DNA of 64,000 nucleotides, from NCBI GenBank assembly GCA_016716435.1, contig JADJWI010000003.1:1054001-1118000 (forward strand), written 5' to 3'. The notes beneath the pieces are model-generated. The model saw only the letters and a list, made by a program, of their open reading frames with translations, had not been told where the DNA came from and did not search any database. Every line of letters begins with the position of its first letter. The stretch's first letter is position 1. Origin of the DNA: Acidobacteriota bacterium. GTDB taxonomy: Bacteria > Acidobacteriota > Blastocatellia > Pyrinomonadales > Pyrinomonadaceae. Shown here piece by piece: positions 23,128 to 32,444 of this stretch. The translations under genes and the position numbers were made by a program.

Positions 23128-26103
23128 ATGAGATCCAAATTGACGTTCTACAAATGGCCATTTTCCGGCCTGAACGCCAAAATCACACACGTCGTTTTCA
23201 TGATGGCGATCATGGCCGTGACGGCGATCGGCGTCCTCGGGCAGACCGATTCGGGAAGCTCTGCGGTCGAAGGCACGGTCACAGATGCTAACGGAGCGAT
23301 CGTTTCCGGTGCGACCGTTAAGGTTCGCAACGCGGAGACTGGCCTCGAACGCAATGTTGTTACTGACAGCAACGGGCGGTTCTCGGCACGAGTGCTTCCG
23401 GTTGGCCGGTATGAGATAACCGTTTCTGCCAGTGGGTTTGCAGAAAGCCGTCAGCAAAACGTGCAACTGCGCGTCGGTGAGGCAACCCCGGTCGCCATCT
23501 CGCTCCGTCCTTCGGAAGTGACGGCCGAAGTCGAGGTAACCTCCGGCGCCGACCTTATTGATTCTGAGACCTCGTCGACCGGAGCATCGATCGGCGAACG
23601 CCTTGTCTCCGATCTTCCGGTTCGCGGTCGAAACTTTACAGAATTTGTAACTCTGACGCCTGCGGTCGTTCAGGAAGCAGACCGCAGCGGACTTGTGGTT
23701 GCCGGACAGCGATCGATCAATTCGAACATCTCGGTTGACGGAACGGATTTCAACGATCCCCTTCAGGGCAACCAACGGGGTGGTAACGAATCAGTATTTT
23801 TCTTTCCGCAATCGGCCGTCCGTGAGTTTCAGGTGGTTCGTTCGGGAGCGAGTGCAGAGGTCGGCCGGACGAATGCAGGTTTCGTCAATGTCGTAACGAA
23901 GTCCGGTACGAACGAGATACGCGGAGAGGCCTTCTACTTCAACCGGAACAAATACCTGACGTCGGACAATGCATTCGGCCGCAGGCTCGACAATGCTCAG
24001 AACCAGTTTGGGGGTTCGGTCGGAGGGCCGATCGTCCGCGACCGAGCGTTCTTCTTCTTCAGTATCGAACAGAACCTCCTTCGTGTGCCGTTTGTCGTCG
24101 ATTTCAACGATGTGCCCGGCGTTCCGATCCCGGCCGAACTTGCCGAACTTGAAGGCGAAAAGCGAGGAACCAACAACCCGACCGCACTTTTTGGCCGGAC
24201 AGATTTCATCCTAAACCCGAACAACACGCTCAATCTGCAATACACCTACACGCGGATGCGCGGAGAGAATTTTGACTTCGACTCTCCGAGGCAGACAACG
24301 GCAGAGAGCGGGAACTACACCCGCATCGGCTCAAGCAATGGCCTAAAAGGATCGCTTGTTACGGTCTTTTCGCCGAACATCATCAACGAGGTGAAAGGGC
24401 AGATCGCAACCGATAATCGCCTCGAAGAGCCGAACTCGAACATGCCGCGGATCAATATTGCAGGCTTTGGCGACATTGGCGGCAACGACGGCCGCCCGCG
24501 TCAGTTCGATTCGACGCGTTTTCAGCTTGCCAACAACGTGAGCGTGACGGCCGGAAGGCATCAGCTTCGATTTGGATTCGACTCGAACATCAACCGTGTT
24601 CGCCAGCGACGAGAAACGCGTATTCAGGGCCGTTGGGATTTTGAGAATCGCACGTTGGGCGGAGTTCCGACCACCGGGCTCGAGCAATACATTGCCGGAC
24701 GCCCGCGACGGTTTCGCCAGACGCTGGCGACATCGGACCAGGAACTTTCGCTCTTCCGCGGAACACAGCAGGAGTATGCGCTGTTCATTCAGGATCGCAT
24801 CAAGGTTACTGACCGGTTGACGGTCGATGCCGGGTTCCGATGGGAGGCGCAGATCAACCCACAGCCGGATTCGGAATATCCGGGAATTCCGGAGACAGGA
24901 AAGATCCCGAACGACTTGGCTCAGTTTCAACCACGGCTAGGTATGGCGTTCGACATCACGGGCGACGGCCGATCGGTCGTTCGGGCGTCGGCCGGTATCT
25001 TTACTGCGCGAACGCCGGCGAACCTCTTTCAAAGGGTCTTTACCAACGATGGATTTACTACACGCGAGATCGAGATCGCAGAGCCTAGCGCCTGCAGAAA
25101 TTCGGCGGACCCGAATCGTGCAGGCTGCCGGCTCCGCGGGCCGGATGCGATCCTTACCTTTCCGAACTCGCTAACGTCGATCCCGGCGAACCTGGCGCAG
25201 TTCGCGGTGGCTCCCCGGGTTTTCGGGTTTGATGAGGATTTCAAGAACCCGCGTTCCTTCCAGGCTTCGGCGACCTTCGAGCAGAGGCTGACGGATGACA
25301 TCGTCCTTTCGGTCGGGTACATCCGCAATTCCACATGGAACTTGCAGCGGCGGCTTAACCGCAACCTTTTCCCGCCGACGATCGATGCGACCGGTATGCC
25401 GATCTTCCCGACGGCCCGTCCGATCCCGGCGATCAGTTGGCTTTCGATCAACGAATCGACGGCCCATTCGACCTACGACGGCATGACCGTGACGGTCACT
25501 CGCAGGTTCGCTGACCGATTCCAGTTCCAGGCGAACTACACTCTTGCGAAGAACACGGACGACGACTCGAACGAGCGCAACTTCTCACAGGAACCGGCGC
25601 TCAACCCGTTCGATCTTTCGATCGAAAAGGGTCCGTCAAAGCAGGACGTTCGCCACAACATGAATTTCAGCGGGCTTATCGATCTAGGGGCAGGTTTTTC
25701 TCTTTCCGGCGTGCTGCTTGCACGTTCCGGGTTTCCGTACACGCCGGTCATCGGTTTTGATACGCAGAACGACGGGAACGACGACAACGATCGTGCGATC
25801 ATCAACGGCCGTGTCGTTGGCCGCAATTCCTACCGCCAGCCGGGTTTCTTTAATCTCGATCTCCGTTTGCTGAAGGCATTCCGGCTCAGCGAGACGCGAC
25901 GGATCGACCTCTCGGCGGAACTCTTTAACGTTACAAAGGCTTCGAATAAGAACTTTGGCAACGATGCGATCAGCTTTTTCGGTACACCGCTGCCGGATGG
26001 TTCGCCGTCAAACGCGGAGGCGGGGATACCGCTTTTTGCACCGTCAACGGCACGTTTCGGTGGCCCGCGGCAGCTTCAGCTCGGAATCCGGTTCATTTTC
26101 TGA
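23128..26103 (+). CDS. CarboxypepD_reg/TonB-dependent outer-membrane receptor (Oar-like)
   Basis: The 991-residue product starts with a signal peptide (hydrophobic stretch near residues 20-40, ending GVLGQ). A carboxypeptidase-regulatory-like Ig domain follows (about 48-125, VEGTVTDANGAIVSGATVKV). Then come a plug domain (about 140-260, with LPVRGRNFTEFVTLTP and SVDGTDFNDP) and a long beta-barrel ending LQLGIRFIF with a terminal Phe. This layout is the Oar-type receptor that is abundant in Acidobacteriota. No TonB box is obvious. It probably imports polymer fragments or acts in adhesion; the substrate is unknown. TAGGAG lies 9-10 nt before the start. A terminator follows at 26130. Confidence 0.9.
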   Translation: MRSKLTFYKWPFSGLNAKITHVVFMMAIMAVTAIGVLGQTDSGSSAVEGTVTDANGAIVSGATVKVRNAETGLERNVVTDSNGRFSARVLPVGRYEITVSASGFAESRQQNVQLRVGEATPVAISLRPSEVTAEVEVTSGADLIDSETSSTGASIGERLVSDLPVRGRNFTEFVTLTPAVVQEADRSGLVVAGQRSINSNISVDGTDFNDPLQGNQRGGNESVFFFPQSAVREFQVVRSGASAEVGRTNAGFVNVVTKSGTNEIRGEAFYFNRNKYLTSDNAFGRRLDNAQNQFGGSVGGPIVRDRAFFFFSIEQNLLRVPFVVDFNDVPGVPIPAELAELEGEKRGTNNPTALFGRTDFILNPNNTLNLQYTYTRMRGENFDFDSPRQTTAESGNYTRIGSSNGLKGSLVTVFSPNIINEVKGQIATDNRLEEPNSNMPRINIAGFGDIGGNDGRPRQFDSTRFQLANNVSVTAGRHQLRFGFDSNINRVRQRRETRIQGRWDFENRTLGGVPTTGLEQYIAGRPRRFRQTLATSDQELSLFRGTQQEYALFIQDRIKVTDRLTVDAGFRWEAQINPQPDSEYPGIPETGKIPNDLAQFQPRLGMAFDITGDGRSVVRASAGIFTARTPANLFQRVFTNDGFTTREIEIAEPSACRNSADPNRAGCRLRGPDAILTFPNSLTSIPANLAQFAVAPRVFGFDEDFKNPRSFQASATFEQRLTDDIVLSVGYIRNSTWNLQRRLNRNLFPPTIDATGMPIFPTARPIPAISWLSINESTAHSTYDGMTVTVTRRFADRFQFQANYTLAKNTDDDSNERNFSQEPALNPFDLSIEKGPSKQDVRHNMNFSGLIDLGAGFSLSGVLLARSGFPYTPVIGFDTQNDGNDDNDRAIINGRVVGRNSYRQPGFFNLDLRLLKAFRLSETRRIDLSAELFNVTKASNKNFGNDAISFFGTPLPDGSPSNAEAGIPLFAPSTARFGGPRQLQLGIRFIF

Positions 26104-26129
26104 TCCGATCCGAAACAGACGAGAAGAAT

Positions 26130-26160
26130 GGGGTGTCGGCTATGGCCGCTCCCCTTTTTT
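26130..26160 (+). terminator. Probable terminator of the TonB-dependent receptor gene
   Basis: GGGG (26130-26133) and CGGC pair with GCCG and CCCC around a TATG loop, with a small internal loop, followed by TTTTTT (26155-26160). It lies between convergent genes. Confidence 0.6.
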
Positions 26161-26168
26161 CGCGGGTA

Positions 26169-26573
26169 TTATAGCTGAAAGGTCTTGCCGTATTCGGTCA
26201 TCAGCCGCTGAAATTTGACGGTCGCCTCTTTGTCGCCGGCCATTTTCATCATATTTCGCACTGAGACCTCGGTCAGCGCTTTCATATTGTTCTTGACGCT
26301 CTCTTCTAGCCGTTTTTTCGTATCGCCGGAGACCTGGACCCCTACGGCTCCTTTGATGTTGTTCCACTTTTCGGTGAGTTGCGGCTTGCGGGCGTCGAAT
26401 GCCTTTTGGGCGGCGTCGATGCCGGCTGATGAGGGGTTAGAGTCGATCTTTTCGACGATCTCCTTAGTGGCCCCGTCGAGTTCGGTGATGAATGCGTTCA
26501 CGTCGGCATCCTTGCTGCAGCCGGCCATGAGAGCGGATAATGTGAGTGCAATAAAGGTTACTTTGGTTCTCAT
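26169..26573 (-). CDS. Small lipoprotein, helical
   Basis: The 134-residue product has a lipoprotein signal peptide (MRTKVTFIALTLSALMAGC; the lipobox LMAGC suggests lipidation at Cys19). The mature part is alpha-helical and charged (ITELDGATKEIVEKI, DTKKRLEESVKNNMKAL). I choose the ATG at 26573 because AGGA lies 6 nt before it; another ATG sits at 26579. The function is unknown. It is divergent from the rhodanese group that starts at 26663 and convergent with the receptor gene. Confidence 0.72.
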   Translation of the reverse strand: MRTKVTFIALTLSALMAGCSKDADVNAFITELDGATKEIVEKIDSNPSSAGIDAAQKAFDARKPQLTEKWNNIKGAVGVQVSGDTKKRLEESVKNNMKALTEVSVRNMMKMAGDKEATVKFQRLMTEYGKTFQL

Positions 26574-26662
26574 GATCATTCCTGTTTTTGTTTATGAATT
26601 TGGGCCCAAACGGGCTCTGATGAAAGAGACGCAGGAAGGCGAAAGATAGGGACAAAATTGAT

Positions 26663-27037
26663 ATGAAACATTCTGAGGAATTCATCGCGGTGGTCGAGGA
26701 TGCGAAGTCGCGGATCCGGGAAGTTTCAGTAGCTGAGACTCTTGAACGTACCGAGGCCGGTGCAGTGCTGGTCGATGTCCGCGAGGACAACGAATGGCAG
26801 ATGGGCCACGCGACGGATGCGATCCACCTTGGCCGCGGCGTTATTGAACGCGATATCGTCGGGCAGATACCGAACAAGGAAAAGGAGATCATCCTCTACT
26901 GCGGCGGCGGATATCGCTCCGCACTCGCGGCCGATATGCTGCAGAAAATGGGCTACACCAACGTTTTCTCGATGGCCGGCGGCTGGAAAGCATGGCGCGA
27001 CGCGGACGCTCCGTGGGAAATGGAGATACCGTTCTAA
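26663..27037 (+). CDS. Cytoplasmic single-domain rhodanese
   Basis: The 124-residue product has the rhodanese fold: VLVDVREDNEWQMGHATDAIHLGRG, then the active-site loop ILYCGGGYRSALAA with Cys80, then VFSMAGGWKAWRDADAPWE. It probably transfers sulfane sulfur from thiosulfate or a persulfide to an acceptor. There is no signal peptide. Its stop overlaps the start of the methyltransferase by one base (TAATG), so translation is coupled. It begins a group with a second rhodanese and a TlpA-type thioredoxin. Confidence 0.92.
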   Translation: MKHSEEFIAVVEDAKSRIREVSVAETLERTEAGAVLVDVREDNEWQMGHATDAIHLGRGVIERDIVGQIPNKEKEIILYCGGGYRSALAADMLQKMGYTNVFSMAGGWKAWRDADAPWEMEIPF

Positions 27038-27714
27038 TGAGCGAAGCGGAACAGGAGTTTGACCGGCGGGCGCGTACCCGCGAGATACAGGCCGAGTTTG
27101 CCGCACGCGGCGACGTGCTCGGCTGGTTTGACGCGCTCTACAAGGAAGCGGCCGGCGACAATGAGAAAATACCTTGGGCTGACCTCGAGCCGAACCGGTA
27201 TCTGGTCGCTTACGCCAAAAAGGTTGGGCTTAAGGGAGACGGGCGAAAGGCGTTGGTCATCGGCTGCGGCCTTGGCGATGACGCCCGCTATCTCGACGAC
27301 TTAGGCTTTAAGGTGAAGGCATTCGACATCTCGCCGACGGCGATCGAATGGGCCCGGCGGCTGCATGCCGACCGAGATATCACTTTCGAGGTGATGGATC
27401 TTTTTGAGCCTTTTCGCGGTTGGCTCGGGGCGTTCGATCTTGTGCTCGAGGTCTATACGATACAGCCGCTGCCGCTCGAGATGCGCGAACGGACGATCGA
27501 TGCGGTCGCGTCGTTCTTGGCGCCGGGCGGGGAACTGGTGGTCGTTACCCGTGGCAGGGAGGACGACGAGGAACCGGACGAACTTCCGTGGCCAATGTCG
27601 CTGCAGGAACTCAGCCGGTTCGAAACGCACGGCTTGGTTCAGAAATTTTTCGAGGTGATGCCGGGCGATGACGAAACGCCGCAGCCGAGATTCGTCGTTA
27701 CGTACAAAAAGTAA
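27037..27714 (+). CDS. Class I SAM-dependent methyltransferase
   Basis: The 225-residue product has the Rossmann motif I ALVIGCGLGDDARYL (about residues 70-85) and motif II KAFDISPTAIEWAR. It also has DITFEVMDLFEP and FDLVLEVYTIQPLPLEMRERTI before the LAPGGELVVVTRG strand. The arrangement resembles thiopurine/thiol methyltransferase-like enzymes; the acceptor is not evident. I start at the ATG at 27037, which overlaps the rhodanese stop; a longer frame to 26992 would overlap its coding region. Coupling with a rhodanese suggests sulfur chemistry, but this is inference. Confidence 0.85.
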   Translation: MSEAEQEFDRRARTREIQAEFAARGDVLGWFDALYKEAAGDNEKIPWADLEPNRYLVAYAKKVGLKGDGRKALVIGCGLGDDARYLDDLGFKVKAFDISPTAIEWARRLHADRDITFEVMDLFEPFRGWLGAFDLVLEVYTIQPLPLEMRERTIDAVASFLAPGGELVVVTRGREDDEEPDELPWPMSLQELSRFETHGLVQKFFEVMPGDDETPQPRFVVTYKK

Positions 27715-27843
27715 CGATCGAACAAGGCACAGCGATTGCGGTTACCGATGGTCAGCGGTGGTTAGCGATCTTTCGCGAGAAATGACACGGAAAACGTGGC
27801 ATTGCGCGAAAAACTTGCGTCGCCCGGCTGTCGGAGGGAATAT

Positions 27844-28269
27844 ATGCGAGCTTTTTTGGTTTTTACTATTGTGGTCTTGTTCATGTCCGGATGTGAAACG
27901 TCGCGGACGACGATGGACACGCCGCCTCCGACCAAGCCTTCGGCGGCGGTGATGGATATTTCACCTGCGGCGGCTGCCCCGAAAACACAGGAAGCATACG
28001 CCCAGTTCGTGGATGTGCGGACGGCTTTCGAATACAAGGCCGAGCACGCGGACCGGGCGATCAACATTCCGCTCGAAGAGCTCGAGGCGAATCTCGACCG
28101 CATCGAGAAGAACGAGCCCGTTTACATCATCTGCGAAACCAGCCGTCGGTCGCGGGAAGCGGCGGAAATACTGGTCAGTAAAGGGTATCCGATGGTCTAT
28201 AACATTGAGGGCGGGATGACGGCCTGGCGGGCCGAGAAGCTGCCGATGGCCAAGGCGGCGGCAAACTGA
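27844..28269 (+). CDS. Lipoprotein rhodanese
   Basis: The 141-residue product has a lipoprotein signal (MRAFLVFTIVVLFMSGC, Cys17) and a short proline-rich linker. A rhodanese domain follows with QFVDVRTAFEYKAEHADRAINIP and an active-site loop IICETSRRSREAAEIL with Cys97. It should sit in the envelope, unlike the cytoplasmic rhodanese upstream. I start at the ATG at 27844 because it gives the lipobox. The gap to the methyltransferase is 129 bp. A TlpA-type thioredoxin follows 42 bp downstream, so an extracytoplasmic thiol/sulfur role is plausible. Confidence 0.88.
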   Translation: MRAFLVFTIVVLFMSGCETSRTTMDTPPPTKPSAAVMDISPAAAAPKTQEAYAQFVDVRTAFEYKAEHADRAINIPLEELEANLDRIEKNEPVYIICETSRRSREAAEILVSKGYPMVYNIEGGMTAWRAEKLPMAKAAAN

Positions 28270-28311
28270 TAGCTGCCAACGCCGGGCTGACGGAGCGAAT
28301 CGAAATCTCTT

Positions 28312-28875
28312 ATGGAGAATGCGACAGAGGTGCAGCCCACGAAACCGGGGCTCAAACGACGATTGATGGAATGGGGCGGCTACCTTTTGGCGGTCGGCCT
28401 TTTTCTTTTCTTTTTCGCTCCCGAGTCTTGGTTTCAATTTGGCGTTACCGATGTCTCCGAGCGGAAGCCGGGCGTGGCGTTTAGCCTAAAGGCATTCGAC
28501 GGCGGGCCGGATTGGGACTTCAGCGAAAAACGCGGCAAAGTGTTGGTCGTTAATTATTGGGCAACGTGGTGCGGTCCGTGCCGGCTTGAGACGCCGGGGC
28601 TCGTCAGCTTTGCAAAAGAACATCGTGACAAGGGCGTTGAGGTCGTAGGAGTTACGGTGGACGAGGATCTCTCGCTCGTCGGTCCATTTATTGAAAGCTA
28701 TGGGGTCGATTATCCGATATTGCTCGCGGCGTACGACCCGAACCTGCCGCCGAACGAAATGTCTTTGCCGATGACGTTCCTTTATGACAAGCAGGGCAGG
28801 CTTGCCAAGCGATACACCGGGTACGTGCTGGAATCGACCTTGAGGTCAGACACGGAAAAGCTGCTTGCGGAATGA
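28312..28875 (+). CDS. TlpA-like membrane-anchored thioredoxin
   Basis: The 187-residue product has one N-terminal membrane helix (about residues 22-38) and a TlpA/ResA-type thioredoxin domain. The domain contains VVNYWATWCGPCRLE with redox Cys87 and Cys90, a redoxin-like 'EVVGVTVDEDLSLVGPF' segment and the cis-Pro region (SLPMTFLYDKQG). It faces the periplasm and reduces or oxidises thiols there, for example in cytochrome c maturation; the target is not visible. It ends the rhodanese group. Confidence 0.9.
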   Translation: MENATEVQPTKPGLKRRLMEWGGYLLAVGLFLFFFAPESWFQFGVTDVSERKPGVAFSLKAFDGGPDWDFSEKRGKVLVVNYWATWCGPCRLETPGLVSFAKEHRDKGVEVVGVTVDEDLSLVGPFIESYGVDYPILLAAYDPNLPPNEMSLPMTFLYDKQGRLAKRYTGYVLESTLRSDTEKLLAE

Positions 28876-28896
28876 AGCGAAGCTAAGAGGCAGAAG

Positions 28897-30231
28897 CTAC
28901 AGTTCTTTTGCTGCGAGTTTTGCCCACTGGCCGAGGTTGCGGCTGCGGAAATAGGGTGACGTGCGGGCGTTTTCGATGGCGGACTCGAACATCTCACGAG
29001 CGCGGGCCTCTTCACCTTTTGCTTTCAAGAGTTTTCCAAAATAGTACAAGCCTTCGGGGTCTACGGGGCGGCGTTCGACGAATTTTTCGAGCGGCTCGTA
29101 TGCCTCGTTGAGCATACCGGCATCGAGGTACGTGGCGCCGATCTCCCGCCAGATCTCGCTTAGTCGGAACTTGTCGTTCTGCTCAACGACCACGGCAAAG
29201 TGGTCGAGTGCTTTCTGCAGATCTTTGTTCCCGCGGGCGATCCGGCCAAGCTCGTAGTTGGCATCGATCTCTTCGCTATCGATCTCGATCGCTTTTGTGA
29301 AGTGTTCAACAGCCCGCGTTTCCTGTCGCCGTTCAAGATAGATAATGCCGAGCTGGACGTGGGCATCTGCGTCACGAGGATTGATCGTGGCGTTCTGAAG
29401 AAAGCGTTTCAGGCTCTGCCGCTGGCGGAACGCACTGCCGAAGCCCTGCACCTGGCCGCCGAGAAATCCACCGAAGTAAAAGATAACGAGAAGGAGAAGA
29501 AACGGCGACAACAGCCACGGCCCAATGAACTGAACGACGTACATCGCAAGCGGAAAGGCGGGCCATGAGAGTCCGACCGCAATTAAAGCGACGGCGTATG
29601 TTGTGCCGAAAACCGTGCGGATCGCAAAGAGCATGAGAATGCCGAAAAGCGCTCCGCTTGCGACCCAAAGCGACAACCAGAAGGACGGATCGATCGAGCT
29701 TCCGAAGAGAGCCACGCCGGCTACGGCGAACGGGAGGTGCGCCGCCGACCAAGCCAGAAGCGTACAGGTCGCAATGACAGCGTAGTCGCGGCGGAGCAGC
29801 AAGCCGAAGCTCGCGATGCCGCCGAAAAGTGATACGCACAGTAACACGGCCGGGACAAAAAAGAGTGAGATCGCGATCAGCGGGCGATAGAAAGCCGTTG
29901 GCTCAAACGAAAAGAAGGTGAAAAAGCTATCGCCTACAATTGGGATCTGCTGCTTGTTTCGAACCGCTTCCTGATACTGCCGAAGGGCGTTTGCCTGATA
30001 GCGTTCTGCTTCATCGACGTCGATCTCGGAATAGAAGACCTCGTTGTAATAAGTGCTCAGCACCGGCAATTGGTACGCCGCGACAAGTTTCGCGTTGACG
30101 GTGAAGAAAAAGAGAATACCGACGACGAGTGTGACGGCCGCAGCGATCAGCCAACTTCCGCGATCCATTATCTCGCTAAAAGCGAACCCGGGTTTGAGGT
30201 AGATGAGGAAGAGAAGCTTCAGCGTTTCCAT
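28897..30231 (-). CDS. Yip1-like membrane protein with C-terminal TPR repeats
   Basis: The 444-residue product has a Yip1-like membrane half with about five to six helices (WLIAAAVTLVVGILFFFTV, PLIAISLFFVPAVLLCVSLF, YAVIATCTLLAWSAAHLPF, FWLSLWVASGALFGILML, YAVALIAVGLSWPAFPL, LLSPFLLLLVIFYFGG). TPR repeats follow from about residue 285 (DADAHVQLGIIYLERRQETRAVEHFTKAIEIDSE, IDANYELGRIARGNKDLQKALDHF and so on). The TPR part probably faces the cytoplasm or periplasm as an interaction platform. The function is unknown. It is convergent with the TlpA gene (gap 21 bp). Confidence 0.82.
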   Translation of the reverse strand: METLKLLFLIYLKPGFAFSEIMDRGSWLIAAAVTLVVGILFFFTVNAKLVAAYQLPVLSTYYNEVFYSEIDVDEAERYQANALRQYQEAVRNKQQIPIVGDSFFTFFSFEPTAFYRPLIAISLFFVPAVLLCVSLFGGIASFGLLLRRDYAVIATCTLLAWSAAHLPFAVAGVALFGSSIDPSFWLSLWVASGALFGILMLFAIRTVFGTTYAVALIAVGLSWPAFPLAMYVVQFIGPWLLSPFLLLLVIFYFGGFLGGQVQGFGSAFRQRQSLKRFLQNATINPRDADAHVQLGIIYLERRQETRAVEHFTKAIEIDSEEIDANYELGRIARGNKDLQKALDHFAVVVEQNDKFRLSEIWREIGATYLDAGMLNEAYEPLEKFVERRPVDPEGLYYFGKLLKAKGEEARAREMFESAIENARTSPYFRSRNLGQWAKLAAKEL

Positions 30232-30331
30232 AGGCTAGAGTGTCGGTGAACTTTATTGTGAAAGCAATGCGAGGTCAAGGTGATTTTAGGTCCGGGTTGA
30301 AGTAAAATCAAGGACTTCAATACTAAATCAT

Positions 30332-31738
30332 ATGAGCGAATCAGCAGAAAAAGCAGTTAAAACACGGGTCGAGACCGATTCGATGGGCGAGATCGCGGTT
30401 GCGGCGGATGTTTATTGGGGGGCGCAGACGGAGCGTTCGCTGAAGCATTTCAACATCGGATTTGATGTGATGCCGCGAGAGGTGATCCGAGCTCTCGGCA
30501 TCCTGAAAAAGGCGGCGGCGATCGTAAATTGCGACCTCGGCAAGCTGCCGGCGGAGAAGCGCGACCTGATAGTTCAGGCGGCGGACGAGGTGATCGAGGG
30601 CAAGCTCGACGCTCATTTTCCGCTGCGGGTTTGGCAGACCGGTTCGGGCACGCAGACCAACATGAACGCCAACGAGGTGATATCAAATCGTTCTATCGAA
30701 ATGGCCGGCGGCGAGATGGGCTCGAAAGCGCCGATACACCCGAATGACGATGTCAACAAGTCGCAGTCCTCGAACGACACTTTCCCGACCGCGATGTATA
30801 TTGCAGCGGCGGAACGCCTGACCGCGTTGATCCCCGAGGTTCGGAACGTTTCGGACGCGATAAAGGCGAAGGCTCGGGAATTTGAGGGCGTGGTCAAGAT
30901 CGGCAGGACGCATCTGCAGGACGCGACGCCGGTGACGGTCTCGCAGGAATTCAATGGCTGGGCGAACCTCATCGACCGCGATATTGAACGGCTTGAGATG
31001 GTGCTGCCGGGCCTGATGGACCTGGCGATCGGCGGAACGGCTGTCGGAACGGGACTGAATTCGCACCCCGAGTTTGCCGAGCGGGCGGCGGCAAAGATCG
31101 CCGAGCTAACAGGGCTGCCGTTCAAGTCGCATCCTGACAAATTTGCTGCTCTCTCGGCCCACGACGAGGTGGTATTCGCCTCGGGAGCGTTGAAGACGCT
31201 GGCAGGTTCGCTTATGAAGATCGCGAACGACATCCGCTGGCTGGCCTCGGGGCCGCGGTGCGGGATCGGCGAGTTAACTCTTCCAGAAAACGAGCCTGGC
31301 TCATCGATAATGCCGGGCAAGGTAAATCCGACGCAGAGCGAGGCGATGACGATGGTCGCCGTGCAGGTGATGGGCAACGATGCGGCGATCGGGTTTGCCG
31401 GCTCGCAGGGCAACTTCGAGCTGAACGTCTTCAAGCCCGTGATGATCCACAACTTTCTGCACTCTGTGCGGCTTATCCACGATGCCTGCCACGGCTTTGT
31501 CGATTACTGCATTGCGGGCATCGAGCTCAACCGCGAGCAGATCGACCGCTACCTCAACGATTCGTTAATGCTCGTGACTGCGCTCAACCAGCACATCGGG
31601 TATGACAACGCGGCAAAGATTGCCAAGCACGCACACAAGAAGGGTTCGTCGCTTAAGGAAGCAGCGATCGAATTGGAGCTGCTCACGGCAGAGAAATTTG
31701 ACGAACTGGTCATCCCGGAGGCCATGACCCGGCCGTAG
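30332..31738 (+). CDS. fumC: Class II fumarate hydratase
   Basis: The 468-residue product has the fumarase/aspartase signature GSSIMPGKVNPTQ near residue 325. The other conserved regions are T-G-S-G-T-Q-T-N-M-N (about 108-117), HPNDDVNKSQSSNDTFPTA, and the TxLQDATP block with GRTHLQDA. It hydrates fumarate to malate in the citric acid cycle and needs no iron-sulfur cluster. It fits with the E2 and E3 genes elsewhere in the window. It is convergent with the last gene of the T6SS locus (gap about 115 bp). No strong ribosome site is visible before its ATG. Confidence 0.95.
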   Translation: MSESAEKAVKTRVETDSMGEIAVAADVYWGAQTERSLKHFNIGFDVMPREVIRALGILKKAAAIVNCDLGKLPAEKRDLIVQAADEVIEGKLDAHFPLRVWQTGSGTQTNMNANEVISNRSIEMAGGEMGSKAPIHPNDDVNKSQSSNDTFPTAMYIAAAERLTALIPEVRNVSDAIKAKAREFEGVVKIGRTHLQDATPVTVSQEFNGWANLIDRDIERLEMVLPGLMDLAIGGTAVGTGLNSHPEFAERAAAKIAELTGLPFKSHPDKFAALSAHDEVVFASGALKTLAGSLMKIANDIRWLASGPRCGIGELTLPENEPGSSIMPGKVNPTQSEAMTMVAVQVMGNDAAIGFAGSQGNFELNVFKPVMIHNFLHSVRLIHDACHGFVDYCIAGIELNREQIDRYLNDSLMLVTALNQHIGYDNAAKIAKHAHKKGSSLKEAAIELELLTAEKFDELVIPEAMTRP

Positions 31739-31853
31739 CCTGGGAAGATGGTCGGATAGCGTTCTTGCGGTAACTGGCCGGCCGGAAAATTTGTGGCTGT
31801 CGCTCCCATCCGAGAAACCGGATCATTTCGCAACGTGCGAAGAGCAAGTCTGA

Positions 31854-32432
31854 CTAACTTGACGGGGTCGCCGGAACTTCGTTCGAGGGCGGAACCTCGT
31901 CCTTTTGCTTGCTATCTACTTCAAAGGCAAGCCAATCTGTCTTGAGGGAACCGATCCAGTCTCCCTTTGACGCATCTGTGTTCTCGTGAACAAACTTAAA
32001 TTGATACTTGCCGTCTTCAAGGTCATCACCAAAGAGGTCCACTCCGCGATAAGTGAAGGTGACCGACTCATTCGGTTTGAGAAACACGCGTCCTTCGTGG
32101 CCGTCATCTTCAGGCGGAAAGGGAGGGGAGGTTGGCGTGACCGGCGTTCCGTCAGCATGTTGGACCTTTAGCAGAATCGGAGCGAAACCGAGAAAAAGCG
32201 TATTCAGACGCATCCTCTCCGTTCCTCGATTCGTGAACTTTGCCGTAGCGAGAAAGTCGTTGGCAGTCCTGAACTTCTGCTTTTCGAGTATCAGTTCTAT
32301 TTCAAGATGGTTCGATGTGGCTTTCACTTTCGTCTCTCTCCCTTGCGATGCCGTCGTTATTCCCGTTCTGCCGCAGTCCTGGAACAACAGGGCGGCAAAA
32401 CATGCCAATACGATGAGACCCACTTTCATCAT
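31854..32432 (-). CDS. Secreted Ig-fold-like protein, candidate immunity partner of the metallopeptidase
   Basis: The 192-residue product has a signal peptide (MKVGLIVLACFAALLFQDCG). The Cys is preceded by QD, so it is not a canonical lipobox, and lipoprotein status is uncertain. The mature part has the strands of a small Ig/BsuPI-like inhibitor fold (LEIELILEKQKFRTANDFLATAKFTNRG, LKPNESVTFTYRGVDLF, GKYQFKFVH). It lies 12 bp downstream of the metallopeptidase gene and is the last gene of the T6SS locus. By position it could be the immunity protein that guards the periplasm. BsuPI-like similarity and the immunity role are inference. Confidence 0.6.
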   Translation of the reverse strand: MMKVGLIVLACFAALLFQDCGRTGITTASQGRETKVKATSNHLEIELILEKQKFRTANDFLATAKFTNRGTERMRLNTLFLGFAPILLKVQHADGTPVTPTSPPFPPEDDGHEGRVFLKPNESVTFTYRGVDLFGDDLEDGKYQFKFVHENTDASKGDWIGSLKTDWLAFEVDSKQKDEVPPSNEVPATPSS

Positions 32433-32444
32433 TAACTAAGCTCT

